NCBI GenBank assembly: GCA_023055425.1
Contig: JALGPY010000001.1
Location: 111,271,057 to 111,335,056, forward strand
Direction: 5' to 3'
Origin: Linanthus parryae
Taxonomy: Eukaryota > Streptophyta > Magnoliopsida > Ericales > Polemoniaceae
DNA length: 64,000 bases
The notes beneath the pieces are model-generated. The model did not search any database, was not told the DNA's origin, and worked only from the letters and a program-made list of their open reading frames with translations. Position 1 is the stretch's first letter. Each line of letters begins with the position of its first letter. Both the position numbers and the translations under genes were made by a program. Positions 10,364-22,500 of the stretch are shown here, one piece after another.

Positions 10364-11452
10364 TCTGTGATAATGAAACCAGCAATGTTGTCATTGTCTA
10401 TGATGCCTGCATCACAGTCAACTTTTAGGTAACCCTCACTTGGGGGAGTCAAGGAGACATGATCTGCAGATTGTGAGCATTCTTTAGTCAAATCTTTTCT
10501 GGATTGGTGCTCACAAACACTTCTTCGAATATCATTCACTAAATTGTCAAAATTACACTTGGCTCCCCTGAACATTGCCTCATTTCTGTAGAACCATAAT
10601 TTCTCCAGAATAACAGCACTTTTGATTCTACTTAGTAGTACATTGTCTTCAGTCTTCATAAACTCAAAATTTGGGTCTAGAAAATATGTTGCCCACTCAA
10701 CAATATTACTGAAGGGGAGTAACTCTGTTCTAATATAGGAAAAAATCCACCATATTTTTCTAGCTACTTGGCATTGGAATAAGACATAGGGGACATAGTC
10801 TAGCTCTTCATTGCACAACACACATATGTCTCTACCACCAAATCTATAAGTGTCAGCATTGTAGCACAAAGGTAGAGATTCACTCACTGTCCTCCAAAGC
10901 ATGAACTTTAAACGGTTGTGCATATCATTCTTCCAAATCCAGTTCCAATTGAAACCAAAATTAGGAGAATTCATTTGAGGCATAAGGGATCTATAAGCAG
11001 CTTTAGTAGAAACATTACCTTTTGGATCTCCACTCCAAGCCCAGGAATCTGAGCAAGGAGTACATGGAAGTTTAATTCTCAGAATTTCCTTAGCCTCTTC
11101 TTCAGTAAACCACTCCATAATTACCTCTTCTTTCCAGGATAAAGGTTCCTCATTTATCAGTTCACAAACCCATTTTGGAGCTCTCCACACATCCTCTGGA
11201 GGCTTTGGTTTTGCTTGTTCCAGATTTGGAACCCAAGGGTCCATCCAAATATGGGTGTCCCCTCCATTTTCAGTCACTTTGAAAGCTAACTTCTCAATCA
11301 CCTCCCTTGCCTTCATCATTCCTTTCCAGAAAAAAGAGCAGTTCTTCTTTTCCTCAATCTTATGAAAATCAAAGTTTGAGCAATATTTCTTTAGAAGTTG
11401 CTGGACCAGAGAGACTCCTCTTTTTTCCACAGAAGCCATGCTAACTTAGCAA
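10364..11452 (-). pseudogene. LINE ORF2: zf-RVT domain and first half of RNase H
   Basis: An open minus-strand reading of about 360 residues with the typical downstream part of plant LINE ORF2. It has a linker with GDTHIWMDPWVP, the zf-RVT zinc-binding block (WNWIWKNDMHNRLKFMLWR, then ICVLCNEELDYVPYVLFQC) and the start of RNase H (LKVDCDAGI...IAGFIITDH). It ends at the Copia-1 insertion and continues at 5230. Upstream it joins the RT part across the MITE at 11463-11656. Confidence 0.88.
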
Positions 11453-11462
11453 GGAGAGCCAG

Positions 11463-11656
11463 GGGAAAGTATTCATTGGGGCTTGCCCCACCACTGTGGC
11501 ATGCCTGCGTGGTGGGGCGTGTCATTAACCTTCTGACAAGTATGCATTAGTCAGATGGAACCCACCAAATTTTGCATGTTTGTCTGAAGGTGAATGGTGC
11601 GCCCCACCACGCAGGCATGCCACAGTGGTGGGGCAAGCCCCAATGAATACTTTCTC
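11463..11656. mobile_element. Foldback MITE, probably Mutator-like, 194 bp, inside the LINE
   Basis: The left arm begins GGGAAAGTATTCATTGGGGC and the complement of the right arm begins GAGAAAGTATTCATTGGGGC. The arms pair over about 57 bp with one mismatch, leaving a short centre. A 10-bp direct repeat, GGAGAGCCAG, flanks it (11453-11462 and 11657-11666); nine or ten bases fits Mutator-like elements. Skipping the element and one TSD rejoins the LINE reading NLAL to LAKLAW. It encodes nothing. Confidence 0.85.
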
Positions 11657-11666
11657 GGAGAGCCAG

Positions 11667-13144
11667 ATTGTGTACCCTCAATTTTCTCAGGCCTAGGCCA
11701 CCAGGCCCACCACCACATTTAGAATTAGCTAGATAATCCCACCTCTTTAAATGTCGCTTCCTCTTCTCTTTAGTACTGCCCCACCAAAATCTAGCACATA
11801 AGCTGTCCATCTCATCATGCATCTTCTAAGGGAGCAAAAACACAGACATTGCATATGAAGGTTGGGAGCTTAGAACACTAGATATCACAGTATGTCTACT
11901 TGCAAAAGATAGGGATCTAGATTTCCAACCTGCAACTCTAGAATTCATCTTTTCCAAGGATTGGTGCAGGTCTTTGTTCTTGGATTTAGTGAAGAACATT
12001 GGAAGTCCCAGATAGATACCTTTCTTGTCACCTTTTTTGAGCTGCAATAACTCTAGGTTATCCTTCTTGACTTGGTTTGGAGTGTTGTTGCTGAAGAATA
12101 TAGAAGACTTGTCTTCATTTATCTTTTGCCTAGAACAAGAAGCATACAACTGTAGACAAAGCTTGAGATTTTCGGTTTCTTTGACATTTGCTCTACCCAA
12201 AACCACTAAGTCATCAGCATACATGAGGTGTTCAATGGCCTCACAGTGATTTCCCAGTTTCAGACCATAGATCCAACCTTCATTAGCAAAAAAATTAAAG
12301 ATTCTAGACAGGACATCTGCACGGAGAATGAATAAAGTAGGAGACAAGGGGTCCCCTTGTCTAATTCCAAAAGAGGGCTTGAATCTCTTAGAAAGACAGC
12401 CATTGATGAGCATAGAGAAAGTCACATATTTGATGCATTCCTCCAACCACCCTACACACTTTGAGGGGAAACCAATCCATTTAAGCACTGCACTCACAAA
12501 GTTCCAATTCAGCCTATCATATGCCTTCTCCATGTCTATATTAATGGCCATGAGTCCTTGCTTCCATTTCTTCTTATTAATTGTATGAACAGCTTCATGC
12601 ATGAGAATCACATTTTCTTGGATGTTCCTGCCTTGAACAAAGGAAGTTTGTTTGGGGCTAACAATATCACGAAGAAGAAGGGCCATCATCTTAGCCAAAA
12701 TCTTTGCAATAACCTTGTAAGTGGTATTGCAAAGACATATAGGCCTGAATTGACCCACTTTTGATGCACCACTACATTGAGGAATCAAAGCTATAAAAAT
12801 GTAGTTAAAATTCTCCTTCAACTTACCAGTTAGGAAGAAATTCTGCACTAGCTCACATAAGTATTAGCTAACAGTGTGCCAAAATTGTTTGTAAAAAATA
12901 ATTGGGAAACCATCTGGGCCTGGGGATTTGTAGCTTCCCATTTGAAACACAAATTCATAGATTTCTTCTTTAGTAGGGATTTGGCATAAACTCTCCAATG
13001 CCTCTCCTCCATCTTCCGAGGATATAAGTCCTCCATCCAATCATAAGACTCTATTTCTTGGGGAGAGAACATATTTTGAAAGTAGTCATTGAATTCTTTA
13101 CCTATCTCTGCATTTGAATGGGCAGAACCATCTTCTTTAACCAA
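11667..13144 (-). pseudogene. LINE ORF2: reverse transcriptase domain
   Basis: The minus-strand readings 11826-12848 and 12848-13144, plus the tail to 11667, form a non-LTR reverse transcriptase. Motifs include LIPQCSGASKVGQFRPICL, KQTSFVQGRNI, AINIDMEKAYDRLNW, GIRQGDPLSPTLFIL and the catalytic LMYADDLVVLG, then SSIFFSNN and LGLPMF. The reading changes frame around 12848 and stops near 11823, so it is no longer continuous. The order and motifs match L1-type plant LINEs. Confidence 0.9.
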
Positions 13145-13149
13145 TCTAT

Positions 13150-14440
13150 GAATGGTGTTCCTCTATCCCCTCATGATAGCAGAAGTGTGGAATAATCTTG
13201 TATTAGATTCCCCTTCTAGGATCCATTGCACCCCTAGAATTTTTTTTCCACATGATTACCTGTCTAAGAAATAACTCTTTTGAGCCGTAGTTTTAAACCT
13301 TTCTCACTATCATAAGTATCCACTCTGCCTTCTTCTTGAATCTTCAGATTCTGCTCCTGGGTAAACTTGATCTGCTGGTTTAGATTTGCAAATACTTCTC
13401 CATTCCACTTCTTGAGAGCCATTTTCGTATCTTGCAGGTTCATACTCCAACTTTAATTTTTAGAGCCATGTCTATTAGATCTCCAGTTGCGAAGAAAATT
13501 CTTTGCAACTATTGTCCCTCAACCACATGGCTTCAAATCTAAATGGTCTAGAGTTCGGTCTTTTGATTGGCCCCATATCAAGAATAATAGGGGAATTGTA
13601 TGATACATTAGCAACAGTGACTATAGATACGGCTTTACGAAATAGTTTCATCCATTTGTCATCTTCAAATCCTCTATAAAATCTTTATTTGATTAACCTC
13701 TTTCTGCTCCACCCATTGAACCAAGTATATCTAGGACCAATAAAGTCAATATCCATAAGTCCAATCTCATGGGTGAGCTCATTAAGACCCCCATATTGTG
13801 AACTTCACACACTTCTACCATCATTCTTGTCTACTTGGCTAATAACCTCATTCATATCCCCAATAAGCACCATAGAAAGTGAGCAAATTTGGTATATGTC
13901 ACTGATTCTTTTCCACAAATTGTTTCTATCCATGGTATGACAAGGAGCATACACATAATTCACGACCCATGGATCCTTACCATTACTACCATGCATCAAG
14001 ATAGAAATAACACTTTTATCCGAATAAATTACCTCGCAATCTTCTTCATTCTTCCAACAGAAGAAAATGCCTCAACTATTACCAACAGGTTCCACCACAC
14101 AACTGGAGTTAAACCCCATACCTTCAAAAAATTTAATATATCGGCTGGACTGGATTTTTGTTTCTGACAGAAAAAGCCAGCTCAGATTTTCTTGTCTTAT
14201 TAGGGACTTTGCCTGTCGAATTGCCGAGGTATGTCCCAACCCTCGGCAATTCGAAGCACATCCTCTCGTGGATAGGTTGGGGGCGTGTCAAGGCCCGCCT
14301 CCTTAGCCGTATGATCATCTCTTACTACCTTTTAATTATCTGCAACCTCATCATACTCAAATACGGAAAATTCCATCCTTACCTCTTCTGTAGATTTCTT
14401 TGCCGGAATTTTTTTCTGGAGAATCACTTTCTCCTGTAAC
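13150..14440 (-). pseudogene. LINE ORF2: degraded apurinic endonuclease domain
   Basis: Pieces of an exonuclease-endonuclease-phosphatase fold can be read on the minus strand in shifting frames: an NCRGLG-like start and LSWLFLSETK near 14160-14240, GIFFCWKNEED near 14040, LIGDMNEVISQVDKNDGRS near 13810-13870 and IDFIGPRYTWFN near 13720-13760. This is the expected N-terminal endonuclease of ORF2, which nicks target DNA. Several stops and frameshifts make it inactive. Confidence 0.75.
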
Positions 14441-14460
14441 TTTGAATCGCACTCTACGTA

Positions 14461-16177
14461 TTAAATCATTTCCACATCCATGTCCTGAACCCATTGTGGC
14501 AATCCTCCCTTCAAGCATCGTTTTTTGTATGCCACCACTACTTGGTTTTGCACTTTCTTGTATTCCTTATCCAATTTGATATTTTGCCTCATATCTTCTG
14601 ATAGAAACTTGTTTGCAATCATCACCCTTGTTTCCCGTGTGAAATTTTCCCGGTCGAAAGGAGCACGAGAGCACTCTTCCCAATTTCTCTTCATGTTCCA
14701 TCTTCTGCTTGTTTCTTCTATAATTCGTTCCTCCTCTTTGTCGCTCAAAACCTTAATTAATTGACGAGAGTTGTTACCTTGTTCTTCATTGTCTTTCTCA
14801 TTAGCATAGTTGGTAGGGATTTGAGACATTTGGGCCTTTTTTCTATCCATCAAATTTTGTAACAGATTGTGGGCCACCAAACCACCCAAACCTTGGAGCC
14901 CATCTTCTCTCAAAGCTTCATCTATTTCTTCTATAGTTGGGTCTTTGTAGCCTCGGAACACTTAGACTTGGGTTTGGAGGCCCAAAGGCCTTAAAGAAAC
15001 AGGGTACAATACTGCTCTCATCATCATTATAAGCACAATGACTAGATTGCCCTCCGCTTCCAGTAGATTCGAGAGAATCAGCCGCTATTTCCAGCCGTTG
15101 TGTCCGGGTAAGGAATATCCAAGATTCTCCCATACGTGTCCATCTGTTTTTGGTCTCCCGTACAATGTCCTCCTTAAATGGTTGTATGACAGGTGTCCCC
15201 ATCCCATATGGTGCCAGGCGTCCTTATCCTATGTACTCATCGTACTAATCGCGTTATTTACACGCGCTTCCATTCTGCTTCCTTCCCGACGGCCGACACC
15301 TTCATCTTCTCTGGCCACTGTAATTGGTCCTTCCGCTGAATTCCTATTCTCAGCTTCGCTAGACTCCCTCCTCTATTTCCCTTTTACTGACGTCTTCAAC
15401 GCTATTCATCTTGTCGACCAGTTTTGGGTGGAAACGTATCTGCTCCGACGCCTTGAGCATCGGACCGTACCCATTATCAAGCTCCCCTCTCTGCTTCAAG
15501 ATTTCGCGCTCCAACTTTTCATGCCAAATTCTTCCACATTTATAGCAGAATTTGCCTAATTTCTCATATCCAAATTTGATCCAAATCGATTGTTGTGGCT
15601 TCCTTTTCATGAAGAAACCCTGTGGCAGTGGGTTTGTAAAATTGACCAAGCATCTAACCCTAAGGAAAGGGCTAATGATTATCTCTACTTGTTTACCATC
15701 ATCTACATCAATCACTTTCCCTACCACCTTACCGATATCTTCAGCATTTTTCATCATCATCTTCTCCGTCGGGATTCCTTTGATTTGGATCCAGAAAGGT
15801 GAAATAGAGTACTCCATCTTCGTTTGGCCTGTTTTCGGTTCAAATCGATTGAACACCAACATCCTTCCTTTCACTGTCCAGGGAGCTCCATCCCAAACTC
15901 TCTTACAATCTTCCTCCTCTATAAACATGAACATGAATACTTTTTCTCCTTTGGTCGTAATATTGAAATCCCCTTTGATTTTCCAAATCGGTCTGAACAA
16001 ACCCAGCAGACCTTGGGTACGTTCCTCTCTCTTCGTTAGGATCTTCCCAAATAAGCATTTGGATCTGAGAGTGATTGTTGATTTTGAGTCCTCCAAGTCA
16101 ATCTCCGGTAGAATATTCTGATCAGCGCCGGTGACTGGAGGGTTTAGCATACAGATCTGTAAACTTTTTTGAGCCAT
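14461..16177 (-). pseudogene. LINE ORF1: DUF4283 protein with zinc knuckle
   Basis: The ORF starting at 16177 (272 residues, to 15359) has a DUF4283 domain at about residues 30-185 (LFRPIWKIKGDFNI, FMFMFIEEEDCKRVWDGAPWTVKGRMLVF, FWIQIKGIP, VRCLVNFTNPLPQGF) and a partial knuckle (FCYKCGRIWHE) near residue 212. In plant LINEs this ORF1 product binds the element RNA. The rest of ORF1 lies in two further frames (15202-14918 and 14961-14461), so at least two frameshifts have accumulated. Confidence 0.82.
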
Positions 16178-16499
16178 CTTGTTACCGAAAAACCTAGAAC
16201 TTAGAATACAAAAAAGGGAAGAAAGACAGGAAAGGAAGAAACCAACACCTCAACGAGGAAGAAGTAGTGAAATGAGAAAAAAAACAGAGGACAAAAACAA
16301 ATGGAATACCGACAATTCCCTGAGAAATCGATGAATTCTCAGTACCATGAGAAATCTATGGCCTGATTAAAACCAGTAAAGTGGTTTTAGTTTTTCTCTA
16401 GATAAGACAAACCCTAGCCGAGAGAAGACCTCTCTCTAGAATTCTCTCACCAGGACTTGACATACATACTAGTAGAACAAGCTCCCCGGAAACCTAAGT
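16178..16499 (-). other. LINE 5' untranslated region
   Basis: Between the LINE 5' end, fixed by the TSD at 16500, and the ORF1 start there are about 320 bases without an ORF. They include CT/GA-rich and CTAGGGTTTG-type leader sequence on the minus strand. An internal promoter is expected by analogy with other LINEs but is not visible as a defined motif. Confidence 0.5.
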
Positions 16500-16518
16500 T
16501 ATTAGGTATCCTTCTCAT
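16500..16518. repeat. Target-site duplication of the 6.4-kb LINE (5' side)
   Basis: TATTAGGTATCCTTCTCAT, partner of 4787-4805 with one mismatch. It fixes the 5' end of the LINE at 16499. Confidence 0.85.
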
Positions 16519-16555
16519 ACTAGAACGGAAAGTTGATTGATTTTTTCCAGTAAAG

Positions 16556-17573
16556 TCAGCATACACGCAAGCACGCCAAACACCATTGGATTCCGTACAC
16601 AGTGAAGTGAATCAAGATATTATCAAGATCTGGAATGATCTCAGAAAGCTCAACATCCCAAGGAAGATCACCATGTTCATAAGAAAAGTCCTTTTTAGCG
16701 CTCTTCCTTCTAAGGAAAACATGGTCCGCGAAATCATTGTGATCACTGATACGGAGTGCACACGATCCCAAGAAATAGTCGAAATGGTTGATCATATTTT
16801 TTTTTTTTGGTTTCCCAACTTCTGTATGCATCAGGCAAGGCTCAAACCTTAGCGATATTTTCTCGACAAATCCAAACTGGGACATTGAAAGCTTCTCATC
16901 AGCGTTGCTCTCGTCGCCAGTCTCTAATAATGCACCCCCTCATCCTATGATGTATTTGGCTTAACCGAAATGCAGCTTCTTTGAAAAGAAAAATTATCCA
17001 ACCAATATCATCTCTCTCAGCCACATAATCGTCTTTCCCTTTGATCCGGAGAATTCAGAATGTAGCAAGGAACACAACTGTACCAGCAGTCTCGTCTACA
17101 AGAAACCCTCCTACCATATCATGGCAACCTAACCCTTTCATCCAATTGACCACAAGACGCTCGTCGGGGGTGCTTATTCAGGTGGATGGTGCCTGAAAAT
17201 CTGATCAGCAATACTGTTCATCGACATGGATTTCGAACTCCAATCTTGTCATGTTGTAGGGAGTGAGGCCCAAGATGAATCTAGAGGAATTATCAACGCT
17301 ATTAATGGGTTGTCGACCCATGGGTATATGGATGTGGAAATTCATACTGACTGTAGGAACTTGGTTCTCTGTGTTAGAAAAGATAAGAAACTCTTGGAAA
17401 TTCATGGGGAACTGATGGACATAGAGAGGATGGCGGCGGCGAATTTCACTAACTTTAGTATCTCCTTTGTTGGGCGTGAAAATGTTTCGGCAGTTCATGA
17501 CATGGCCCATTGGACTTTCCATGATTGTAATAGTTAATCATTCCTTTATAAAAAGGAGATTTCTCAAAAAAAA
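16556..17573 (+). pseudogene. 5'-truncated LINE fragment: zf-RVT, RNase H and poly-A tail
   Basis: On the plus strand 16586-16850 resembles the zf-RVT block (IWNDLRKLNIPRKITMFIRK, ALPSKENMVRE, and a VDHIFFF-type segment). 17226-17537 resembles the RNase H domain (DESRGIINAINGL, VEIHTDCRNLVLCV, FSISFVGRENVSAVHDMA). A short A-run at about 17566-17573 marks the 3' end. It is opposite in orientation to the large LINE and belongs to another subfamily. The upstream ORF2 domains are missing. No clear TSD was found. Confidence 0.75.
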
Positions 17574-18894
17574 TGTATCATAATCCCGTACATTATTTCA
17601 CATCAAATAAGGCGGGCTTTGAACCCATAAATGACAGAGTGGGGAGGTTTATAAATGACGAAGTGAGGACATGGTGGGAAATGAATCTTTAGAACTAGAA
17701 CAAGGGCCTATAAAATAAAAACATGTAAAACTCAAAAAGCAGATAGTACGTAAGTCTAGGACATCATTCCTATAAAACAAATAAGAATAAGAAGACGTTG
17801 AAAAGTATTAAGTTGGGTATAGTACCACGTATCGCCGACGGCAGACTAGACATTGAAATGTGATTTGAATAGAAACTTGTATGTAAAAAATAAGAAACTA
17901 TTCACGTAGGTGCATTCTAATTTCTCAAGAGGCCGCGCGTTAGTGGGTCTTGCGCTGAATTGGTTTTAGCAAGTACTCTCTAGGTCTTACGGTTAACCCA
18001 CACAAAACTACCTCTTACTTTTTTACTCCCTCCGTTCCGCCAAATTCTTCATACTTTCGTTATTGACGTTCCTACAGAATTCTCACACTTTCCTTATTTG
18101 TCATCTTTTTGTAGTGAAAATACATTCTTCTCCTTCACTCACATCTATGCCACTAGCATTGCACTCACTGTTTGTGGTGAGTCATCTGCTTTTACTAAGG
18201 GAAGTAAAGTCTTTCCACCTGCTCCTTAATAAAGTAGATTTCAAAATTTGTGAGATTCAGGGGGAACGAAGGGAGTACTTGTAAAGACAGACTCATCGAG
18301 AGCGCCAAAACCGCTAATTACCATATAAGTGAGTTATGGTAAAGACTTTGAGTCCAACCTACTTATATTGTTGTGGATAAGTACAATAAAACCTTGATGA
18401 ATGAATGTTCAATAAACGAACTGTCTCGCCAAATAAATATTTTCCGATCCCAATTGAGTAAAGGGGCTAAATGAATGTTCAATAAGTGAACAACCTTGTC
18501 AGATGAGTTATTTTCTCTGATCTTCATTTTTTGAGGTTGTACTGTAGTGAATTGTTCAATCATGGGATTTTGAAGGAATATTTTTTTATTTCTTAGAAAT
18601 AATTATACCTCCACTATTCTTTAAATAAAAAAAAAAGTACTCGAAATGTAGCCTCACATTAACATGCTTTGAGTGATCTTTTAATTGGATTGCCATTGAA
18701 AGTTTGCATATGTGGGTAACATGTTACCTTGTTAGTATGCCAATTTTCATTTTTGAGGCACAACCACTTTGGTGGAACAATTATTGTTCGCGATTCGTTG
18801 CTTCATTTGTGAGGCACAATGATTTTGGGGTCGCAATCATTGTTTGCAATTTGTTGCTCTAGGCTGCACTACAATAAAAAAAAAGTCACCAGTC
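17574..18894. other. Intergenic with a Stowaway MITE
   Basis: No gene is supported. It holds the Stowaway MITE at 18026-18275. At 18390-18500 a phrase near TGAATGAATGTTCAATAA occurs twice about 75 bp apart, resembling a small non-coding repeat of unknown type. Confidence 0.45.
18026..18275. mobile_element. Stowaway MITE, 250 bp
   Basis: Starts CTCCCTCCGTTCCGCC and ends GGGGGAACGAAGGGAG, the Stowaway terminal inverted repeat. TA flanks both sides (18024-18025, 18276-18277). It has no coding capacity and would depend on a Tc1/mariner-type transposase elsewhere. Confidence 0.85.
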
Positions 18895-19217
18895 TCTTTG
18901 TCATGGCTACTCAACAATCATAATCTAAGGAACAGCTTTTATACCGTGTTTACAAACATCGAGAAGAAAGTCCGATTCGATCTCGATAATGGCAAAGTTG
19001 AATACGACCATTGGGCGATGTTCTTCCTCATACAAACAAACTCACACAACGTTTATGATCACATTCATGCTCCCACCGCCAGCACAACCACTACCAGTCC
19101 ACTGTGGAAGTCCATTGACTCTGTCATTCTTTCATATATCTACCATACCATCTCTGATGATTTGGTTCTTACAGTTCTGACCCCGAATCAGACTGCACGT
19201 AAAGCCCGAGTTAATTA
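18895..19217 (+). pseudogene. Old Copia gag, N-terminal part
   Basis: The plus frame contains TNIEKKVRFDLDNGKVEYDHW, FFLIQTNSHNVYDHI and PLWKSIDSVILSYIYHTIS, matching the start of the Copia gag domain. It is cut at 19217 by Copia-2 and continues at 24410. Confidence 0.75.
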
Positions 19218-19543
19218 TGAAAGAGGAGTTAGGGTTTTGTGAGAGACGAAGAAGTGAGACGGGAAAGAGAGAAATGATTACTATATATATTATCTTAACC
19301 CTAATACAGAGAAGGGAATAAATACATCTCTCAATCAGTGCAACGGTTGGATCGTAGTCCAACGGTAGAAAATGTAAACCTAATACAACTGGGCTTTATA
19401 TGAGGGAATGAATAAATAAGTGGGCTTAATACAAGAGCCCATTACAACTGAAAAGATTGGCTGACTGAGCCCATTCACGTAAGGCCTTATCTTGCTTGCT
19501 AAGCCCAATACTGTGAGGCCTTACTTGAGTTGGTCTTCTATTA
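19218..19543 (-). repeat. Copia-2 3' LTR
   Basis: Plus-strand start TGAAAGAGGAGTTAGG and end TTCTATTA. On the minus strand the polypurine tract GAGGAGG lies just upstream (19544-19550). Matches 24076-24404 with scattered substitutions and small indels. Confidence 0.88.
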
Positions 19544-19549
19544 CCTCCT

Positions 19550-22500
19550 CGTAAAGTAATGGTGGTGGAGCAACCATTACTTTAGACTTTAACGAATGGA
19601 ACTCAGGCGCCAGAAGTGCTTTAGTGAAGAAATCAGCAAGTTGACCTGCACTTGAAACAAAAGAGACAATAAGTTCTTTGTTAAGAGACTTTTCACGCAC
19701 GTAGTGATAATCAAGTTCAATATGTTTTGTACGTGCGTGAAAAAAAGGGTTAGCGGTTAGAGCAATAGCGGATTTACTATCAGTCCAAAGATAAGGAATA
19801 GTGGAAATAGAGAAACGTAAATAAAAAATAAACGTTTAAACCACGATAAATCTTCTGCTGTAGTGGCAAGGGCCCTATATTCGACCTCAGTGGAAGATCG
19901 GGCTACGGCGGCTTGTTTCTTGGAGGCCCAATGTACGGGATTGGGCCCAATATAGACTAAAAGGCTAGTAGTACTTCTCCGATCCGTTGGGTTACCAGCC
20001 CAATCGGCGTCGGAGTAAATGTTAATTGGTAGAGGACCAGAACAGTAAAACAATCCATGTGAAAGGTGCCGTTAAGATATCGTAGGATGCGTTTAGCACC
20101 GGTGAGATGAATATCAGTCGGTTGATGCATAAACTGACATAAGTGGTTGACGGCAAACGCAATGTCAGGTCGTGTAAACGTTAAATGTTGTAGAGCACCC
20201 AATAGTTGACGATAAATAGTAGGTTCTGTCAATGGAATGCCTTGACCAAGGTGATATTTTATGCCTGAAGCCAAAGGAGTAGAACATGGCTTGTAAGTAG
20301 TCATATTATTATTTTTTTAAAGATCATTCGTATATTTTTCTTGAGTTATTTTAATTCCAAATTTACTGCGAAAAATTTGGAGTCCGAGAAAATAGGTCAA
20401 AGGAACTAGGTTAGTCATTTGAAATTCATTGTTAATAAGAGTAATGAGTTGAGAAATATAGCTACTGTCGTTACCGGTTACAATAATATCATCTACATAG
20501 AGTAATAAAACTGTCAAACGATTGTTGTTGTGACGAATAAAAAGAGAAGGGTCAGAATAGGCAGAGTTAAATCATAGTGAAAGAAAATAAGTAGTGAACC
20601 ATTCAAACCAGGCCCGTGGGGCCTGTTTGAAACCATATATAAAGTTGTGAAGTAAACAAACATGTTTTGGGAATTTGGGGTCAACAAAACCAGTTAGTTG
20701 ACGCATGTAAACTGTTTCGCGGAGAAACCCATGTAAAAATGCATTTTTAACGTCTAATTGCAGCAAAGGCCAAGAAAAATTAGCAGCGAATGCTAAAATA
20801 GTGCGAACAGTTGCGTGTTTGACTACGGGGCTAAAAGTTTCTTCGTAGTCAAGACCATGTGTTTGGTGAAAACCTTTTGCCACAAGACGAGCTTTTTAAC
20901 GTGAAACAGTCCCATTTGGGTGAAATTTGGTTCCGAAGACCCATTTATTTCCAATTACGTTTGTGTGTGCTGGCAAAGGCACCAATGTCCAAGTCTTTTG
21001 CTGTTTGAGACTCAAAAATTCATCAGTCATTGCGGTTCGACACTGTGAATGTTTTGAGGCCTCAGAAAAAGAGGTAGGATCAGAATGAACAGTGGGTGTA
21101 GTGATAGTAAAACCAGCATGAAAAGGGGCAGAAGTAGAAGAGACAGAGGTGTTATACAACACTTTCTTCTTACTAATCTCGTACTTACTGCGTGTCTGCA
21201 TAGGATGAGAAATAGATGGGCAGGGGGGGTTGTTAAGCATCATTGGACTCAGGTTTGCCATGCCAGAACTTGAACTAGGAGAATGGTGGTTAGTAACTGC
21301 TGGGGCGCAGCAGAACTAGAACTAGCAAGGTCTTGAGTTGGAGCGGGCTGCAAACTCATATCATCGTCCTCAGCAATACCTTGGTGTTGCACATATATGG
21401 GAGGTGCAATGCAGGTAGGATCAAATATAGTATCTGTTCTTGAAGAACTAGGCTCAAATATAGGATTTGTTCTTTAATGACAATGATTAAATATAGTATC
21501 TGTTCTTGAAGGACCATCAGAGGGCACATGAATGGGAGGATCAAGTGTAGCATCATTTCTGGAAGTAGATCCTGTGGACAGAGAAGTAGATATCAAATCA
21601 GTAGGATCTGAAGAAGCAGTATGGGGAAAAGGAAAAGAAAATTCATCAAAAACTACATCGCGGCTAATAAAGAACTTATTAGTGGTTCTATCAAAGCAGA
21701 AGTAGCCCTTATACCCATCTGCATAACCAAGGAACACACATTTTCTGGTTTTAGGATCTAATTTAGAGTGCATATAGGGTTTAGATAAGGAAAACAAGAG
21801 CAACTAAAGACCTTCAAATGATTGTAATCAGGTTTAGCATGAAATAACAACTCATATGGTGATTTATGCATAGTGGTGGAGCTAGGTAAGCCATTAATCA
21901 AGTATGTGGCAGTGGCTATAGCATGATACCAAAAACACTTAGGTAAAGAAGCATTGTGCAGCAAGGAGACAGCAGTTTCAACAATATGACGGTGTTTTCT
22001 TTCGGCAACCCCATTTTGTTAGGGTGCATGGGGACAGAATTTTTGATGCAAAATACCATTATGATGAGGAACTTTTTGAAATATGTAAGATGTATATTCA
22101 CCTCCACCATCAGTTCGTATAATTTTGATAAAAGAGTTCAACAGCTTCTCAATGAACAACTTGAATTTAACAAACATGTTACTAACTTCAGATTTTTGTT
22201 TAAGGGGAAAGAGCCAAGTAAAGCGAGCGAAATCATCAATGAACAAGACATAGTACTTATAGCCATTAAAAGATAAGGTAGAAGCAGGGCCCCAAACATC
22301 AATGTGCAACATGTGTAATGGATCAGAAACAGTAGAAGTAGACAGTTTATAAGGCAAACGATGCATTTTACCAGCCATACAAGATTCACACAAAGAGTTA
22401 GAATTAGAAGTAGAACGTAACTCAAAACAGTTAATACATTTAGAAAGAACTGAATTGGTAGGGTGGCCTAAACGAGAATGCCACAAAGTTGATTTAACAC

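Larger units (their letters stand above)
4806..16499 (-). mobile_element. Full-length L1-like LINE retrotransposon, interrupted
   Basis: On the minus strand this reads 5' UTR, ORF1 (DUF4283 plus zinc knuckle), endonuclease, reverse transcriptase, zf-RVT and RNase H, then a poly-A tail at about 4806-4818. Long TSDs flank both ends. Removing the Copia insert (5236-10358 plus one TSD) and the MITE (11463-11656 plus one TSD) leaves about 6.36 kb, the size of a full-length plant L1-like element. All coding parts carry stops or frameshifts. The two inserts lie inside ORF2 and restore a continuous reading when skipped. This LINE landed about 420 bp downstream of GT47 copy A. Confidence 0.92.

Noticed and set aside
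15038..16121. Plus-strand ORFs of 173 and 189 residues
   Set aside because: They are antisense shadows of LINE ORF1, whose minus-strand reading has clear DUF4283 motifs.
18868..18885. CACTACAATAAAAAA as a second CACTA terminus
   Set aside because: No matching opposite end or 3-bp TSD was seen, and Copia gag sequence follows immediately.
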